Notes: a model not told the origin generated them from the sequence alone. A DNA stretch of 64,000 bases from Hyphomicrobiales bacterium (GCA_002401155.1 NVSG01000001.1:769707-833706); one strand, 5' to 3'. Shown: positions 19,314 through 29,087, counted from the stretch's first letter. Numbers and translations are program-made.

Positions 19314-20684
19314 GTGGCGATCACCATCTTGCGTGTAATGCTTCGCCCGCACCGCGAACCAACCGCACGCATCGCATGGATTGCGGTGATCGCCCTGTTG
19401 CCGGTTCTGGGTATCCTTGCCTATATCTTTTTGGGCGAAGTTGATATCGGCCGCAAGCACGTTGCCCGAATGCGTCAGGTACTGGGCAACATGCCCGCAA
19501 TCGCACCACCAAACTCAAAACCAGATGTGCCTCAACATTGGGAACATCTGTTCAGGCTCGGAAAATCCATCAGCGGTTTCAATCCTATTGGCGGCAACAG
19601 CGCCGAACTGATGGCAGATTCAAATGCCATGATTGATAGATTGGTCCGCGATATCGATGGTGCAAAAGAGCATGTCCATTTGCTGTTCTACATCTGGCTA
19701 CCCGACAATAATGGCCTCAAAGTTGTTGAAGCATTAAAGCGTGCGGTCGCGCGCGGCGTTAAATGCCGAGCCATGGCAGACAATGTAGGATCAGGCACCA
19801 TCGTAAAATCTGAACACTGGCAGTCCATGAAAGATAGTGGCGTACAACTGGCAATTGTGCTGCCCATCCTTATCGCATTTTCCGGGCGAATTGACTTGCG
19901 TAATCACCGAAAAATCATGGTCATTGACGGCAACATTACCTATTGCGGCAGCCAAAATTGCGCAGATGCCGAGTTCCTGCCAAAGCCCAAATATGCCCCA
20001 TGGGTGGATATGGTATTACGCTTCGAAGGACCAATCGCCCGCCAGAACCAACATCTCTTTATCAGCGATTGGATGACCGCCACCGATGATGATATCACCG
20101 ACTTGTTGAACGTTCCAACCCCGACGCCAAAAGCAGGTTTCACCGCACAAGTCATCGGCACCGGTCCCACCAACCGTCACATGGCAATGTCGCAAATGTT
20201 TGTGGCATTGATTACTTCGGCACGAAAAGAACTGGTCATCACCACACCCTATTTCGTGCCGAACGAGCCCATCCAGAGCGCCCTGCAAGCTGCTGGGTAT
20301 CGAGGCGTCGAGGTAACCATCGTCTTCCCTGCCAAAAACGATTCAAAGGTCGTGCAAGGTACTAGCCGCAGCTACTATCAGGAATTACTCAATGCTGGAG
20401 TAAAAATCTACGAATACAGACCCGGCCTCCTCCACGCCAAAACTCTGACCATAGATGGCCAATTCACCATGATCGGCTCCGCAAATATCGATCGTCGCAG
20501 CTTCGATTTAAACTATGAAAATAACATGCTGATCTACGATCCAAAAACCACAGCAGATGTCATGGAACGACAACAGCAATATATTTCACAATCAAACCGG
20601 GTGATGCAGGACACCGTCGATTCATGGTCGGTGGCGACCAAATTGTGGAACAATACGGTCGCCGTCCTTGGACCGATTTTATAA
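19314..20684 (+). CDS. Cardiolipin synthase-like phospholipase D family protein
   Basis: At least 456 residues with two HKD motifs: HRKIMVIDGNITYCGSQN in the middle and HAKTLTIDGQFTMIGSANID near the C terminus, plus the N-terminal RIAWIAVIALLPVLGILAYIFLG helix of bacterial cardiolipin synthases. GTG at 19314 is the first standard start, but it has no ribosome site and cuts into the first expected membrane helix. Open frame continues upstream to an AAAGGAG at 19258-19264 followed by ATT (19266), ATC and ATA (19272) codons, so the true start may be non-standard. The enzyme would join phosphatidyl groups at the inner membrane. Confidence 0.85.
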   Translation: MAITILRVMLRPHREPTARIAWIAVIALLPVLGILAYIFLGEVDIGRKHVARMRQVLGNMPAIAPPNSKPDVPQHWEHLFRLGKSISGFNPIGGNSAELMADSNAMIDRLVRDIDGAKEHVHLLFYIWLPDNNGLKVVEALKRAVARGVKCRAMADNVGSGTIVKSEHWQSMKDSGVQLAIVLPILIAFSGRIDLRNHRKIMVIDGNITYCGSQNCADAEFLPKPKYAPWVDMVLRFEGPIARQNQHLFISDWMTATDDDITDLLNVPTPTPKAGFTAQVIGTGPTNRHMAMSQMFVALITSARKELVITTPYFVPNEPIQSALQAAGYRGVEVTIVFPAKNDSKVVQGTSRSYYQELLNAGVKIYEYRPGLLHAKTLTIDGQFTMIGSANIDRRSFDLNYENNMLIYDPKTTADVMERQQQYISQSNRVMQDTVDSWSVATKLWNNTVAVLGPIL

Positions 20685-21382
20685 TGCGCGTTGCAAGTTA
20701 CAACATTCGAAAAAGCGTCGGCCTCGATCGCAAGCGCAACCCCGAGCGCATTCTCGATGTACTCAACGAAATCAATGCAGATGTGGTTTTCCTGCAAGAA
20801 GTCGACCGCCGCATCGGTGAGCGAGCCAGCACACTTTCATCCGAACTTCTGGCACAACATACCGATTATCATGCCGCCGATATCACCATCCGGGAACACA
20901 GTTTAGGCTGGCACGGCAACGCTATTCTCGTGCGCAAGGAAATTGAATTTCAAAAAGCGTGGCGAATAGAATTACCAACACTGGAACCAAGAGGCGCAAT
21001 CGCTGCTGATATTTTGGTGGCTGGTACGACCGTGCGCTGCGTCGCCACCCATCTGGGATTAATTGCGAGAATTCGAAAAGCGCAAATCAAAAAAATAGCC
21101 AACGCCCTGCATCTGGAACCCGACGATCCACCCACCATCATCGCCGGTGATTTCAACGAATGGCGCAAATCGGATATCCATACGGAGCTGTTTGGCGATG
21201 GATATAAAATGATTGATCCGCAACCAAGTTTCCACAGCGCCTTGCCATTTGCGGCGCTCGACAGGATTGTTATTTCAAAAGATATCGAATTCCTCAAAAG
21301 TGATGTGCACCGCTCAAAAAAATCAAAAGTCGCCTCGGATCATTTACCGATCTGGGCCGATCTCAAACTGCCCCAAGACTAA
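20684..21382 (+). CDS. Endonuclease/exonuclease/phosphatase family protein
   Basis: A 232-residue EEP-fold hydrolase. It begins RVASYNIRKSVGLD, with the metal-site Asn, then DVVFLQEVDRR (metal Glu), IIAGDFNEWR (catalytic Asp/Asn) and ASDHLPIWADL (catalytic His) in the usual order. Such proteins next to cardiolipin synthases are often phospholipid or phosphoinositide-type phosphodiesterases. The ATG at 20684 overlaps the upstream stop (TAATG), indicating translational coupling; an upstream in-frame start at 20624 would lie deep inside that gene. Confidence 0.85.
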   Translation: MRVASYNIRKSVGLDRKRNPERILDVLNEINADVVFLQEVDRRIGERASTLSSELLAQHTDYHAADITIREHSLGWHGNAILVRKEIEFQKAWRIELPTLEPRGAIAADILVAGTTVRCVATHLGLIARIRKAQIKKIANALHLEPDDPPTIIAGDFNEWRKSDIHTELFGDGYKMIDPQPSFHSALPFAALDRIVISKDIEFLKSDVHRSKKSKVASDHLPIWADLKLPQD

Positions 21383-21389
21383 TTCGCCA

Positions 21390-22559
21390 TCAATTAGGCC
21401 GCCGTTTATCTTCCAGTTGATCAAGCAATTTTGCGAACGCCTCGGCACTGGTTCCAGCCTCAAGAGCTTCACGCATATGCGCCTGTTGCGACTTCGGTGC
21501 TAACCCGCCAATAGGCGGATCACGATCCAGATTTGTCGGGAATGGGTACCCCTCGACACTGGCAGAAATAGCCGCATCAATCTGCGCAGAAGAAAGCTCC
21601 TCCATCGATTGAAGAACCGGATAAAGCGTCCGCGCCATTGAGGCTCGATCAACGCTTTCCATAGCCCGCCCAAAGGCCGAGGAGACCTGCAACAAATTCG
21701 CCATCCGGAAAATATCAGATGAAACGTTAGATCCTGCCCCATGCATCAACGCCGGATTGAAAAACACAGCGTCCCCCTTTTTCAACGGCAATTGGGTGTA
21801 ATTCTTCGCAAAATATTCCTGAAATTCCGAGCGACCAAACGCCAGGTACCCTTCAAAAAATCTCTGCGAAAATGGCAAATACATTGTCGGCCCGCTCTCC
21901 AGCGGCATGTCGTAGTGAACCACCGCACCCTGCAAGGTCAGGATCGGTGAGATATCGTGCACATGGGCCGGATACCGCACGATCTGTTCCGGTGCCATAA
22001 AGCCCATATGATAATCACGATGGGCGCTTTGCGCGGCACCGCCGGGGTTCACACAATTAACCTGCGCCGTCATTTGATAGGCAGGCCCAAGCCACGCTTC
22101 GCAAATCGTTGCAATCGCGGGATTAGCGTAATAAAGCGCAAAGCCTTCCGGGTCGGCCATGCAATCTTTTTCCAGCGCATTCCAAATCCGGTCATTGGAA
22201 CCGGGCTTGGCAAAATGATCATTGCCCCCAAGACCACCTTCCTTTTCCTGCGCGATCAAAGCTTCGAACACCCCGGTCGCCCGATCAACAATTTTGGTAT
22301 CGGAAAAAGCACCGGCGATTACCACGATGCCGGGACCAGATTTCAAAACCGAAACCCACTCCGCCATCAAAGCCTTGCGGCCATCGCCGGTGATATCAAT
22401 TGTTCCACCATCATAGATGGGAACGTTGGAAACGACGCGATCAGCCAGAGGATAAGTCGCAGGGTCAACCTGCTTCTCCACCAATTGGCGAAACATTTCA
22501 AAGTCTCCGCCATTGGCCTCCAGCCAAACGCTGTTGCTGTGATTTCCTGACTGGCCCAT
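21390..22559 (-). CDS. Phytanoyl-CoA dioxygenase (PhyH) family protein
   Basis: A 389-residue iron/2-oxoglutarate dioxygenase-like protein. The metal triad is visible as H-x-D in AHRDYHMGFM and a distal His in FNPALMHGAGSNV, with LPLKKGDAVFF just before it. The ATG at 22559 follows AGGAGACCTC and is preferred to an in-frame ATG at 22601. The substrate is unknown. It lies 94 bp downstream of the AhpD-like gene on the same strand, and both are divergent from a LysR gene, which suggests a small LysR-controlled operon. Confidence 0.8.
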   Translation of the reverse strand: MGQSGNHSNSVWLEANGGDFEMFRQLVEKQVDPATYPLADRVVSNVPIYDGGTIDITGDGRKALMAEWVSVLKSGPGIVVIAGAFSDTKIVDRATGVFEALIAQEKEGGLGGNDHFAKPGSNDRIWNALEKDCMADPEGFALYYANPAIATICEAWLGPAYQMTAQVNCVNPGGAAQSAHRDYHMGFMAPEQIVRYPAHVHDISPILTLQGAVVHYDMPLESGPTMYLPFSQRFFEGYLAFGRSEFQEYFAKNYTQLPLKKGDAVFFNPALMHGAGSNVSSDIFRMANLLQVSSAFGRAMESVDRASMARTLYPVLQSMEELSSAQIDAAISASVEGYPFPTNLDRDPPIGGLAPKSQQAHMREALEAGTSAEAFAKLLDQLEDKRRPN

Positions 22560-22653
22560 GAGGTCTCCTGATTTATAATTGGATGGCAAATTAACTGCCA
22601 TCCAACATCATAAAATCAGTTTTTCAAAGTCGCCTCAACGATAATCTCACTGA

Positions 22654-23217
22654 TCATACTTTGTACGAGGAAAATGCTTCATCTACACCGGTATGAAAAA
22701 TATGGTTCGAGTAATTGCTGAGAATCTTTACCGACAACGCCAAAATGACTTCCAGTATCTGGTTCTCGGAATATCCTGCAGCAATGAATGCTTCTGCCGC
22801 CGATTTACCAATCAAACCTCGCTCATCATGCACATGCTTGGTGAACGCTGAAAGCGCATTCAATTTAGCATCAGGAAGAGCGTCCCCTGAACGAACAGCG
22901 GTAAGTTCATCTGCGCCAAGTTTTGAAATCTTGTCGGCAATCATAGAGTGGGCAGCAGTACAATAATCACAACCATTTTCGCGGCTGAGCGTTAAAAACA
23001 CTGTTTCCTGTTCCTGCGGTGTAAAACCAGAACCTTGCCGGAAGGCATTGTAACCATTGGCATAAGTACCAAGGTATCCCGGCGAATTGGCCATAGTTCG
23101 ATACATGTTGGGAATAAATCCCAGATTGGTTTTTGCGTTTTCAAAAACGTCTTTTGCGGCACCTTGAGCATCATTATCTGCAACCGGTTGGAGGCCTATT
23201 TTATATTCTGCGGACAT
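22654..23217 (-). CDS. Carboxymuconolactone decarboxylase/AhpD-like family protein
   Basis: A 187-residue all-helical protein with the redox motif CDYCTAAH (CxxC plus a histidine three residues on) in the AhpD position, preceded by LGFIPNMYRTMANSPGYL, typical of the peroxidase-related branch. The start is the ATG at 23217, with an in-frame ATG at 23232 as a less likely alternative. These proteins act as thiol-dependent peroxidases or related oxidoreductases. First gene of a likely operon with the PhyH gene. Confidence 0.85.
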   Translation of the reverse strand: MSAEYKIGLQPVADNDAQGAAKDVFENAKTNLGFIPNMYRTMANSPGYLGTYANGYNAFRQGSGFTPQEQETVFLTLSRENGCDYCTAAHSMIADKISKLGADELTAVRSGDALPDAKLNALSAFTKHVHDERGLIGKSAAEAFIAAGYSENQILEVILALSVKILSNYSNHIFHTGVDEAFSSYKV

Positions 23218-23328
23218 GAGTTTTCCAATCAATGTTTGTGTTTTGCTAAGGCGTTTGGCCTTGACAGAGATTTAGAAACGACCATCAATAAAAACAATAT
23301 TCATTAATTGAACTGATTGTTTAAAAAT

Positions 23329-24249
23329 ATGGACAATATAAAACTCGTACCCAGCCTGATTATTTTTGCAGAAGTTGCCCAAAGAAAATCCTTCACTCAG
23401 GCCGCAAAGGCGCTCGGCATGAGCAAATCGGCTGTCAGTCAACACGTCTCACGGCTGGAAAATCAAATGGGCATGCAATTGCTATCGCGAAACACCAGGG
23501 GCATGTCACTCACAGCAAACGGCCACAAACTCTGCATACGCAGCGAGATGTTGAGAGATCAGGTTGATCTGGCATTTCAGGAACTGGCCAGCGCCGAAGA
23601 AATGCCATCGGGAACCTTCTCGATCACTTATCCCTATCTAATTGAAAGAAACGTCGTCACGCCAGCATTGCGACAACTCTGTCTGGAGTTTCCTGATATT
23701 GAGCCAAGATTGGTAATGACCGACGAAGCCAAAGACATCATTAGCGATAAACTGGATGTAGCAATTTTCGCGGGTAATTTGCCGGACAGCAATTACCGCG
23801 CCCTGCCCGTGGGTAGTATCACGGAAATTTTCTTCGCCTCGCCCGGCTATCTTCAAAAGTTTGGCACGCCAGAAAGGCCCGAAGATTTATTGCAACATCG
23901 ATGGGTATCCACCCAATGGCAAAAACCCGTTCAAATAGTCCAGTCCCGCGATGGCAAGTCTTCAACGGAAGTCCGGCTTCGCTCCTATGCCCGCAGTAAT
24001 TCCATGTCCTCCATTGTCGAAATGGCGATTCAGGATATGGGATTTGTCCTATTGTCTGCCATTGCCAGCGAACCGCTGGTTCAAACCGGGCAATTGGTGA
24101 GAATTCTGGAGAACTATCGCGGCAAACAGTGGCCCTTCCATTTCGTGCACCCTTTTCAGGGCGAAAAACCCATCCATGTGAAGCGATTTCACCAATTGGT
24201 TTGTCACTTTTTTGGAAAAGCAAATATGGGAGAACCGGGGTCAAATTAG
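23329..24249 (+). CDS. LysR family transcriptional regulator
   Basis: A 306-residue LysR protein with an N-terminal winged helix (FTQAAKALGMSKSAVSQHVSRLE at about residues 20-42, kept below 20 as AKALGMSKSAVSQHVSRLE) and a periplasmic-binding-like effector domain. The ATG at 23329 starts the standard LysR N terminus. It is divergent from the AhpD-like/PhyH pair, and the 111-bp gap contains an imperfect T-rich dyad (TTCATTAATTGAA at 23300-23312) of LysR-box type. It probably controls that pair; the inducer is unknown. Confidence 0.88.
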   Translation: MDNIKLVPSLIIFAEVAQRKSFTQAAKALGMSKSAVSQHVSRLENQMGMQLLSRNTRGMSLTANGHKLCIRSEMLRDQVDLAFQELASAEEMPSGTFSITYPYLIERNVVTPALRQLCLEFPDIEPRLVMTDEAKDIISDKLDVAIFAGNLPDSNYRALPVGSITEIFFASPGYLQKFGTPERPEDLLQHRWVSTQWQKPVQIVQSRDGKSSTEVRLRSYARSNSMSSIVEMAIQDMGFVLLSAIASEPLVQTGQLVRILENYRGKQWPFHFVHPFQGEKPIHVKRFHQLVCHFFGKANMGEPGSN

Positions 24250-24308
24250 CATGGTTTTTGCTTACCAAAACACTTGCCAAAACACAGGCGTGATTTACAA
24301 TTAATGCT

Positions 24309-25706
24309 ATGAAATCAACTCTGGTAATTCTCGTCGTCGGACTGTCGCCCTCTCTGGTAGGGAAACACACACCCAATCTAAAACGCCTCGCAGATCGCGG
24401 CGGCGCGCGCCCGCTAAATACGGTCATTCCGGCAGTCACCTGTACCGTTCAATCAACGTTGGTCACCGGCACTTTGCCATCGGAGCATGGCATTGTTGCC
24501 AATGGCTGGTATTTTAAAGATTCAGCAGAAGTACTGTTATGGCGTCAAACCAACCAGCTGGTGCATGGCGAGAAAATCTGGGATGCGGGAAAATTACGCA
24601 ACCCGGAATTCACCTGCGCTAAAATGTTTTGGTGGTACAACATGTATTCCACCGCCGATTGGAGCGCCACGCCACGCCCGATGTATCCAGCCGACGGACG
24701 CAAAGTTCCGGATCACTACACCTACCCAACAGAATTGCGCGACGAATTGGATGCCAAACTAGGCAAATTTCCCCTATTCAAATTCTGGGGCCCGCTGGCC
24801 GATATCACTTCCAGCAGCTGGATTGCAAAAGCCACCCAGCATGTGATCGATACGCGCGACCCCACTCTGACACTGACCTACCTGCCCCATCTCGATTATA
24901 ATCTACAACGTCTAGGCCCCGATCTTTCCCATCCCAAAATCATCAGCGACTTAAAAGAAGTCGACAATCTCTGCGGTGATTTGATCGATGCCGCCGAGCG
25001 TGATGGTCGTCAGGTGATTGTGGTTTCTGAATATGGCATCACGCCAACCACCGATGCCGTCCATATCAACCGTGCTTTGCGCAAAGCCGGCATGATCGAA
25101 ATACGCGAAGAGATGGGACACGATGTATTTGATGCAGGTGCCTCTAAGGCCTTCGCAGTTGCCGACCATCAATTGGCCCACATCTATGTCAAATCGCCCG
25201 AGCACATCGACGAGGTTAAGAAATTGATCGAGGATCTGGACGGTGTTGAAAGAGTACTCGACGCGAAAGGGAAAAAGAGCGAAGGGCTCGACCACCCACG
25301 CTCCGGCGAGCTTGTTGCCATATCAAATGACGATCGCTGGTTCAGCTATTATTACTGGCTCGATGATGAAAAAGCGCCGGACTATGCACGCACTGTCGAT
25401 ATTCATAGAAAGCCCGGCTACGACCCCGTCGAATTATTCGTCGATCCCGATATGCGTTTTCCAATGCTCCAAATGGCATTCAAACTGCTCAAGCGAAAAC
25501 TGGGCTTTCGCAATCTGCTCGATGTAATTTCCTTGAAAAGAACTGAGGTCGTAAAGGGCTCACACGGTCGACTAACCGACAATCCAGACGATGGACCAAT
25601 GGTCATCAGTTCACGAGGCGACCTGTTGGGCAAAGGCCCTGTTGAAGCTGTGGATTTCAAAAAACTTGTGCTGGATCATATTTTTGACGATGCGAAAAAG
25701 TCCTAG
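24309..25706 (+). CDS. eboF: EboF-like alkaline-phosphatase-superfamily phosphodiesterase
   Basis: A 465-residue protein of the type I phosphodiesterase/nucleotide pyrophosphatase group. Landmarks are HTPNLKRLADRGG, the nucleophile region PAVTCTVQSTLVTGTLPSEHG, and the lineage-typical CAKMFWWYNMYSTADWS. The first metal-site Asp of the superfamily is missing: the strand reads VVGLSPSL where others have an I-D-G. I recall the same change in homologues encoded in ebo clusters. The stop overlaps the convergent eboC gene by 4 bp, so the ebo genes here lie on both strands. The symbol is assigned by family plus context. Confidence 0.75.
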   Translation: MKSTLVILVVGLSPSLVGKHTPNLKRLADRGGARPLNTVIPAVTCTVQSTLVTGTLPSEHGIVANGWYFKDSAEVLLWRQTNQLVHGEKIWDAGKLRNPEFTCAKMFWWYNMYSTADWSATPRPMYPADGRKVPDHYTYPTELRDELDAKLGKFPLFKFWGPLADITSSSWIAKATQHVIDTRDPTLTLTYLPHLDYNLQRLGPDLSHPKIISDLKEVDNLCGDLIDAAERDGRQVIVVSEYGITPTTDAVHINRALRKAGMIEIREEMGHDVFDAGASKAFAVADHQLAHIYVKSPEHIDEVKKLIEDLDGVERVLDAKGKKSEGLDHPRSGELVAISNDDRWFSYYYWLDDEKAPDYARTVDIHRKPGYDPVELFVDPDMRFPMLQMAFKLLKRKLGFRNLLDVISLKRTEVVKGSHGRLTDNPDDGPMVISSRGDLLGKGPVEAVDFKKLVLDHIFDDAKKS

Positions 25707-26575
25707 GTTCCAGATATAAATCTCTGAAAAAACAGAGTCAGAGCGAAACCCAAAACAGCGACAAATGCCAATTGCATCTCGCCAGCGCTGGCAATCAATA
25801 TGGCATCTAACAGGCACATACCGGCAATCAGGCTAACAACCGCCCGTGGAATATCACCCGGCCCCCGGCGCTTGAGAAAATAGAGAGCCACCAACACCCA
25901 TCCGGTGAATAGCAGCCAAAGCGGCGCAACCATAATATGGGACAGCGACAGAAAACCGCCATAAACAATTGGTGCACCGAGAAACAATAACGGCCAAAGG
26001 TTTTCAACTTTACCAAGGTTTTCCTGCTTCGCGATATAAGTGAGGCCAATCAGATAAGCCAGCAATAACCCGGCACCGATGAATACCGGTATAGCCAACG
26101 GCACAACAAAACACGACGCTGCAGTCAGATAAACAAACACGCGGCAAAGGCCCATGATAAAGGGGCTGATCGGGTTATTCTTATGATTACGATTATAAAC
26201 AACGATGGTGGCTGCCAGACAAACACCACTCAGAGCGGGCCATATTCCTGTGCCGCCAGGAAACATTGTACCAACGCCCAAAAGAAGAATAATTGACGCT
26301 ACCAACATGGCAAAGGCCCAACGAAAAACGTTCTTTTGGCTGACCTGCCCCGATGGAATAGGGCGCTCGGGCCGCTCCACCGCATCAATCTCTGCATCAT
26401 AGGCATCGTTTAAAAACATGCCGCCAATATAGGATAACGAAAGCGCTATGATAACGAGGACGATGCGGAAATCCGTCACCGCCCCCCCCGCCAATACGAT
26501 ACCGGCAATGGTATTTGTCCAGACCGTGGGCAAATTGGATACCCGGCCCAGCTTTAGAGCGATACCCCAGTTCAT
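25703..26575 (-). CDS. eboC: UbiA family prenyltransferase, EboC-like
   Basis: A 290-residue membrane protein with about nine hydrophobic segments and the UbiA active-site motif NDAYDAEIDAVERPERPIP (N-D-x-x-D-x-x-x-D plus the basic stretch that binds prenyl diphosphate). The second aspartate-rich motif is weak, as in several UbiA branches. It begins inside the eboE stop (ATGA overlap). In ebo clusters EboC is thought to prenylate or handle a metabolite destined for the periplasm; the actual substrate is not known. Confidence 0.82.
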   Translation of the reverse strand: MNWGIALKLGRVSNLPTVWTNTIAGIVLAGGAVTDFRIVLVIIALSLSYIGGMFLNDAYDAEIDAVERPERPIPSGQVSQKNVFRWAFAMLVASIILLLGVGTMFPGGTGIWPALSGVCLAATIVVYNRNHKNNPISPFIMGLCRVFVYLTAASCFVVPLAIPVFIGAGLLLAYLIGLTYIAKQENLGKVENLWPLLFLGAPIVYGGFLSLSHIMVAPLWLLFTGWVLVALYFLKRRGPGDIPRAVVSLIAGMCLLDAILIASAGEMQLAFVAVLGFALTLFFQRFISGT

Positions 26576-27774
26576 GGAGCTAGTTGACCGCGAACCCAGC
26601 TAAGTTCACGCGCAATCATTGGGCTCAAACCAGAGCTGCGATATTCATCCGGCAATACGTCCCAAGTATAGGTTTCAACTTCCAACTGCTCGGTCACAGG
26701 CGATGCTTTATGGATCGCCAAAACATCTTTCAGGAATTGCTGGGTCGTACCCAAATCCTGCATTTCCTCAAGGAAAATAGGCACATGAAAATGGATGCGC
26801 CACTCGGCACCTTGAGCAGCTTCAACCGTATCCAGCGCAAAGGGAATATCTGTAAAGCGGGTGATATTGCCATTCTGGTTCTGGATCACCTGATGCATAT
26901 AAATCGGTTCGTTCATCGCTCCCAATTGCGCGGCGGTATCACCATTCACCTCGGCAATGCGCAGGGCAGAACTGAGCTGGAGTTTGGAGATTTTGATACC
27001 CGCATCTTTCAGCGCATCAAGACTGCTCTTTGCATCCTCAAACTCAACTGCAGCATGGCAAACATCATAACAGACCCCAATGTGGCGATGCAACGCGTCT
27101 GACGCGTCGCCAGCCGTCATTCCCGTAAGCTTTCCCAACAGCAAAATAGCCTGATCACTGAATAGTTGTGATGAGTAAAAGTTGATGGTCTCTTCAATGG
27201 TTTCAATCAGACAAGAGGGTTCGGGCTCCAGCGCCAGATTGATGGTTTTCCCGGTCCTGTTTTGAATCGCTATCAGATGTGCCACGTGCCGGACGATATT
27301 GTCGCGAATAGTCGAAATGATATCGACGCCGTCACTCCCCATAACCCATGCTTTATAGGTTCCGGGCACGGTGCTGATGGAACCTTCCATACCATCCGGC
27401 AACCATTTTGCCAGATGGTTCGCAAGTGTATTGGTGTAGTTAAGCCGTGCCGGATCGCTCCAGTCAGGCCGATAAGCACCCTCCTTGACCGGCTGACCAT
27501 GAAATGTCCCGTATGGAAATCCGTTCAGGGTGAAGATATAAATATCACCCTCTTTCAGGAACGTTTCAAATTCCGCAAAGACTTCTGCATCGCATAAGGC
27601 TTCGGCTGCCACGGCAGACAAACGCAACCCAAGACCCAGCGGAGCATTCGGAGAAAGTTCAGCTTTCACCGCAGGCAAATGCTTGCGAATGCCATCGAAA
27701 ATCTCCGCCCAGGTTTCGCCCGCATGAATATTGGTGCAATAGGTCAAATGCCCGAGAGTACCGTTGAGGTGCAT
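26572..27774 (-). CDS. eboE: Metabolite traffic protein EboE (TIM-barrel, sugar isomerase-like)
   Basis: A 400-residue protein of the xylose-isomerase-like TIM-barrel fold. It shows the EboE pattern: LGHLTYCTNIHAGETWAEI at the start, FPYGTFHGQPVKEGAYRPDW, LALEPEPSCLIET, and VCYDVCHAAVEFED carrying likely metal ligands. The start overlaps the eboD stop (TAATG) and the stop overlaps eboC (ATGA), so eboD-eboE-eboC are tightly coupled. Family members are linked to export of metabolites such as the scytonemin precursor in cyanobacteria; the metabolite here is unknown. Confidence 0.85.
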   Translation of the reverse strand: MHLNGTLGHLTYCTNIHAGETWAEIFDGIRKHLPAVKAELSPNAPLGLGLRLSAVAAEALCDAEVFAEFETFLKEGDIYIFTLNGFPYGTFHGQPVKEGAYRPDWSDPARLNYTNTLANHLAKWLPDGMEGSISTVPGTYKAWVMGSDGVDIISTIRDNIVRHVAHLIAIQNRTGKTINLALEPEPSCLIETIEETINFYSSQLFSDQAILLLGKLTGMTAGDASDALHRHIGVCYDVCHAAVEFEDAKSSLDALKDAGIKISKLQLSSALRIAEVNGDTAAQLGAMNEPIYMHQVIQNQNGNITRFTDIPFALDTVEAAQGAEWRIHFHVPIFLEEMQDLGTTQQFLKDVLAIHKASPVTEQLEVETYTWDVLPDEYRSSGLSPMIARELSWVRGQLAP

Positions 27775-28970
27775 TAGCTTTCCTGACGCAATTTCATCCA
27801 GTTGATCGATTGGGCAACCAATTCGTCGTCCATTTCGTGAACTTCAACACCGACACCGACATCGGAAAGGAGCGTAATCGTTAGCTCACCACCCAGATGT
27901 TCGCGGAATTCGTGCAATCCGACAATCACTTCCAAAGCGTTTTCGGAATTGCGGTTTTCCAGCGAAGGGTGCCACAATTTAAATCCAAGGTGTTCAAGCA
28001 GGAAGCAAATTCGGTCATCTTCGCCGGGCTTCAACAATCCCTTCAGAACCGAATAACGGGTATCAAGCGCAATACCAATCGCAACCGCCTCACCGTGCCG
28101 CAAATGATAGCGCGTCATGCTTTCAAGTTTGTGGGCGGACCAGTGACCAAAATCAAGCGGCCGCGCACTTCCCACTTCAAATGGGTCGCCACCCTGCCCG
28201 ATTTGCTTCATGTGCAATTCGGCGCAACGCTGGATCATATAGGACATCGCGGATTTATCGAAAGTCGCCAGATCATCGGAGTTTTGTTCAAGCCAGTTAT
28301 AAAATTCGCGGTCACGAATAAGCGCAACTTTTACAGCTTCCGCCATGCCTGCAATTTTATCCCGCTCACCCAAATCCATGATGAAGGCAATATCGTTGAG
28401 AACCGCAAATGGCGGCGCAAACGTTCCCACGTAGTTTTTCGTACCGTAAAGATTAGTACCGTTCTTAACGCCAACACCAGAATCGTTTTGCGACAACACA
28501 GTTGTAGGAATCCGTACGTGGCGAATGCCACGATGTGCCGTCGCGGCCACCAGACCAGCAGCATCCAGTACCGCGCCGCCGCCAATCGCAATGGCGTAAG
28601 AATGACGATCAATATGATAATCATAAAGAGTCTTTTGCATCTGCTCTACGAAATGCAGATCGGTCTTGATCTTCTCGCCGCCGGGCACCAAAAAAGGTTC
28701 GGCAACCAGATCAATATGCTGCTGATGATGCTTGGCATAGGCTTTGATTTCCTCGATCAAATCAGGGCGCGCTTGGGCCAGCCCGTCATCGAGAAAAATG
28801 ATAATCTTGTGTTTTTTGTCAGCTTCCTTGCGACACAAAGTATCAACCAAAGTGAGGTTTTCTGGATCAAACAAATTCTCCGTAAAGGAAACCGGAAATT
28901 CAAACGGCACAGCAAAGCGTTGCATTAGCGTTGTTGTGGTATTGGTTGAACGAACATCCTGATTAATCAT
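27774..28970 (-). CDS. eboD: 3-dehydroquinate synthase-like protein, EboD
   Basis: A 398-residue member of the AroB/sugar-phosphate cyclase superfamily. NAD-binding and metal-site landmarks are AIGGGAVLDAAGLVAATAHRG, NDSGVGVKNGTN and RPLDFGHWSAHKLE, whose histidines match metal ligands. The ATG at 28970 follows GGGAGTAAAA and is preferred to an earlier in-frame start at 28991. Because it sits with eboE and eboC it is more likely the ebo cyclase than the shikimate enzyme. It is the first gene of this minus-strand run. Confidence 0.85.
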   Translation of the reverse strand: MINQDVRSTNTTTTLMQRFAVPFEFPVSFTENLFDPENLTLVDTLCRKEADKKHKIIIFLDDGLAQARPDLIEEIKAYAKHHQQHIDLVAEPFLVPGGEKIKTDLHFVEQMQKTLYDYHIDRHSYAIAIGGGAVLDAAGLVAATAHRGIRHVRIPTTVLSQNDSGVGVKNGTNLYGTKNYVGTFAPPFAVLNDIAFIMDLGERDKIAGMAEAVKVALIRDREFYNWLEQNSDDLATFDKSAMSYMIQRCAELHMKQIGQGGDPFEVGSARPLDFGHWSAHKLESMTRYHLRHGEAVAIGIALDTRYSVLKGLLKPGEDDRICFLLEHLGFKLWHPSLENRNSENALEVIVGLHEFREHLGGELTITLLSDVGVGVEVHEMDDELVAQSINWMKLRQES

Positions 28971-29087
28971 TTTTACTCCCACTTTTACCAAAGTCGCGAC
29001 ACTTGGTCGGACTTGACCTCCTCAAGGCCAGATTTTAATCTCAACGTGAAAACATCACTCTGTCAACAAGCGACTGCGAGCAACCCG

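Noticed and set aside
27897-28928. A 343-codon plus-strand frame antisense to eboD
   Set aside because: No recognisable protein features; it lies fully inside a conserved gene with good motifs.
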